Assembly (NCBI RefSeq): GCF_014199595.1
Contig: NZ_JACHNX010000009.1
Span: forward strand, 95,258-159,257
Length of the DNA stretch: 64,000 bases
From: Sphingomonas yabuuchiae
GTDB lineage: Bacteria > Pseudomonadota > Alphaproteobacteria > Sphingomonadales > Sphingomonadaceae
Reading direction: 5' to 3'
In this document: positions 62,623 through 64,000 of the stretch, piece by piece
Layout: each line of letters begins with the position of its first letter
Numbering within the stretch: position 1 is the stretch's first letter
The notes under the pieces: model-generated
What the model was told of the DNA's origin: nothing
The model's database searches: none
What the model saw: only the letters and a program-made list of their open reading frames with translations
Program-made: the position numbers and the translations under genes

Positions 62623-63838
62623 TGACCGATTTTCTGCTCGAACTCCGCTCCGAAGAAATCCCCGCCCGGATGCAGGCGGGGGCGCGGGAGAATCTCGCGA
62701 AGCTCTTCACTGCCGAACTCGCCAAGGCCGGACTGTCGGCGGGTGAGATCGTCACCTATGCGGGGCCGCGTCGCCTCGCACTGATCGCCAAGGGCCTTCC
62801 GTCCGCGACCGAGGCAGTGTCCGAGGAAGTGAAGGGGCCACGCGCCTCCGCCCCCCCGCAGGCGCTGGAGGGCTTCCTGCGCAAGACCGGGCTGTCGCGC
62901 GAGCAGCTGACCGAGCGCGACGGCGTGCTGTTTGCGATCACCGAAAAGCCCGGCCGCGCGACGGCGGAAGTGCTGGCCGAGGCGATCCCCGCCATCGTCC
63001 GCGCCTTCCCCTGGCCCAAGTCGATGCGCTGGGGCGCCGAGTCCGCCTCGACCGAGTCGATGCGCTGGGTCCGTCCGCTGCACGCCATCGTCGCGCTGTT
63101 CGGCGGCGAGGTTGTGCCCTTCGCAATCGCGGGGATCACCAGCGGCAACGTCACGCGCGGCCACCGCTTCCATGCGCCCGCCGAGATCGTGCTGACCGGC
63201 GCCGACACCTATGTCGAGCAACTGCGCGCTGCCAAGGTGCTGGTCGACCAGGACGAGCGGGCCGCGATCATCCGTGAGCGGGCATCGGCCCTGGCCGCCG
63301 AGGCCGGGCTGGAGCTGGTCGAGGACGAAGGGCTGGTGGCGGAGAATGCCGGGCTGACCGAATGGCCGGTGCCGCTGCTGGGGCGCTTCGACGAAGCCTA
63401 TCTCGACGTGCCGCCCGAAGTCATCCAGCTGACCGCGCGGGTGAACCAGAAGTATTTCGTCTGCCGCTCGGGCGACGGCAAGCTGGCGAACGCGTTCGTC
63501 TGCACCGCCAATATCGAGGCGACCGATGGCGGCGCGAAGATCGTCGAGGGCAATGGCAAGGTGCTCGCCGCCCGCCTGTCCGACGCGCGCTTCTTCTACG
63601 AGACGGACCTGAAGACCAAGCTCGACGAGCTGCGGCCCAAGCTGGAAAAGATCGTTTTCCACGAAAAGCTCGGCACCGTCGCCGACAAGGTCGAGCGGGT
63701 GGCCAAGCTGGCCCGCTGGCTGGTCGAAGAGGGTATCGTCGGCGCAACGCCCTCTCCCCATCGGGGAGAGGGAGGGGACCCGCGGCAAGGCCGTGGGGAG
63801 GGTGAGGGGCAGTCCAGCAGCGCCTCGCCCGCGTCGGG
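62622..63838 (+). CDS. glyS: GlyS, glycyl-tRNA synthetase beta subunit (5' part; truncated)
   Basis: About 405 codons are readable before the sequence turns into C/G homopolymer. TDFLLELRSEEIPARMQAGA is the standard start; VVPFAIAGITSGNVTRGHRF and LARVNQKYFVCRSG-type segments and FFYETDLKTKLDELRPKLEK follow. After ARWLVEEGIVGA, where the family continues with an alanine-rich linker, the frame instead reads TPSPHRGEGGDPRQGRGEGE, the translation of a GC-rich repeat. The end is unreliable. Confidence 0.9.
63748..63812. repeat. GC-rich palindromic repeat inside glyS
   Basis: CCCTCTCCCCATCGGGGAGA+GGG (63750-63772) then GGCAAGGCCGTGGGGAGGGT+GAGGGG. The hairpin style is that of the intergenic CCCCTCCC family. 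The glyS frame stays open through it. Confidence 0.7.
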
Positions 63839-63976
<138 letters not shown>

Positions 63977-64000
63977 CCAAGCGACCCACCCAAACCCCCA

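Overview
The window reads as a GC-rich chromosomal segment from an alphaproteobacterium, most likely a Sphingomonas-type member of the Sphingomonadaceae. This rests on the high GC content, ATP12-type F1 assembly chaperone, CTC-type L25, sphingomonad-style flagellin and a match to the alphaproteobacterial RpoH promoter consensus. The assignment is inference from gene content; no search was run. The last ~160 bases (from about 63840) are homopolymer C/G runs that look like sequence or assembly artefact, so the window probably ends at a contig edge inside glyS.

1-23 kb is a nearly complete aerobic (CobG/CobF-type) cobalamin locus. Three cobalamin riboswitches are visible. One precedes a NiCoT cobalt/nickel permease, one precedes cobW-cobN-cobG-cobH-cobI-cobJ-(cobK inverted)-cobL-cobE-cobM-cobB-cobA-cobF, and one on the minus strand precedes a DUF1636-cobT-phosphatase-cobS operon. 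Between them lie two divergent transcripts without a riboswitch, cobU-cobO (minus) and cobD-cbiB-cobQ (plus). Together these take uroporphyrinogen III to adenosylcobalamin. The CobS/CobT chelatase partners of CobN and a DMB synthase (BluB) are not in the window. cobN is split into two frames at a GC-rich palindromic repeat.

23-43 kb is housekeeping and small envelope genes: fumC, a TRIC-type channel, glycine-zipper proteins, crcB, an RluA-family pseudouridine synthase, a PadR/HAAS pair, a gph-type phosphatase, ATP12, gmk, gshB, yraN, rsmI, an LpoA-like lipoprotein, cutA, hemW, a CAP-domain lipoprotein, rdgB and rph.

42-52 kb carries the heat-shock genes hrcA-grpE and dnaK-dnaJ, separated by an orphan flagellin, a peptidase-like protein, a secreted metallophosphoesterase with a lectin-like tail, and a PCuAC copper-chaperone lipoprotein. 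52-64 kb holds a thioredoxin-like protein, purB, an EF-hand protein, rplY, an outer-membrane barrel, a DUF2975/XRE pair, a diacylglycerol-kinase-like protein, a TraB/GumN protein, a four-gene XRE/membrane module and glyQ-glyS.

The most unusual theme is a family of GC-rich hairpins (core CCCCTCCC-loop-GGGAGGGG), often in inverted pairs ~100-130 bp long like BIMEs. They sit between genes throughout and also lie inside cobN (frame-breaking) and glyS (in frame). A second recurring oddity is divergent genes whose ATG start codons interlock in one CATG (cobK/cobL and rsmI/lpoA-like).
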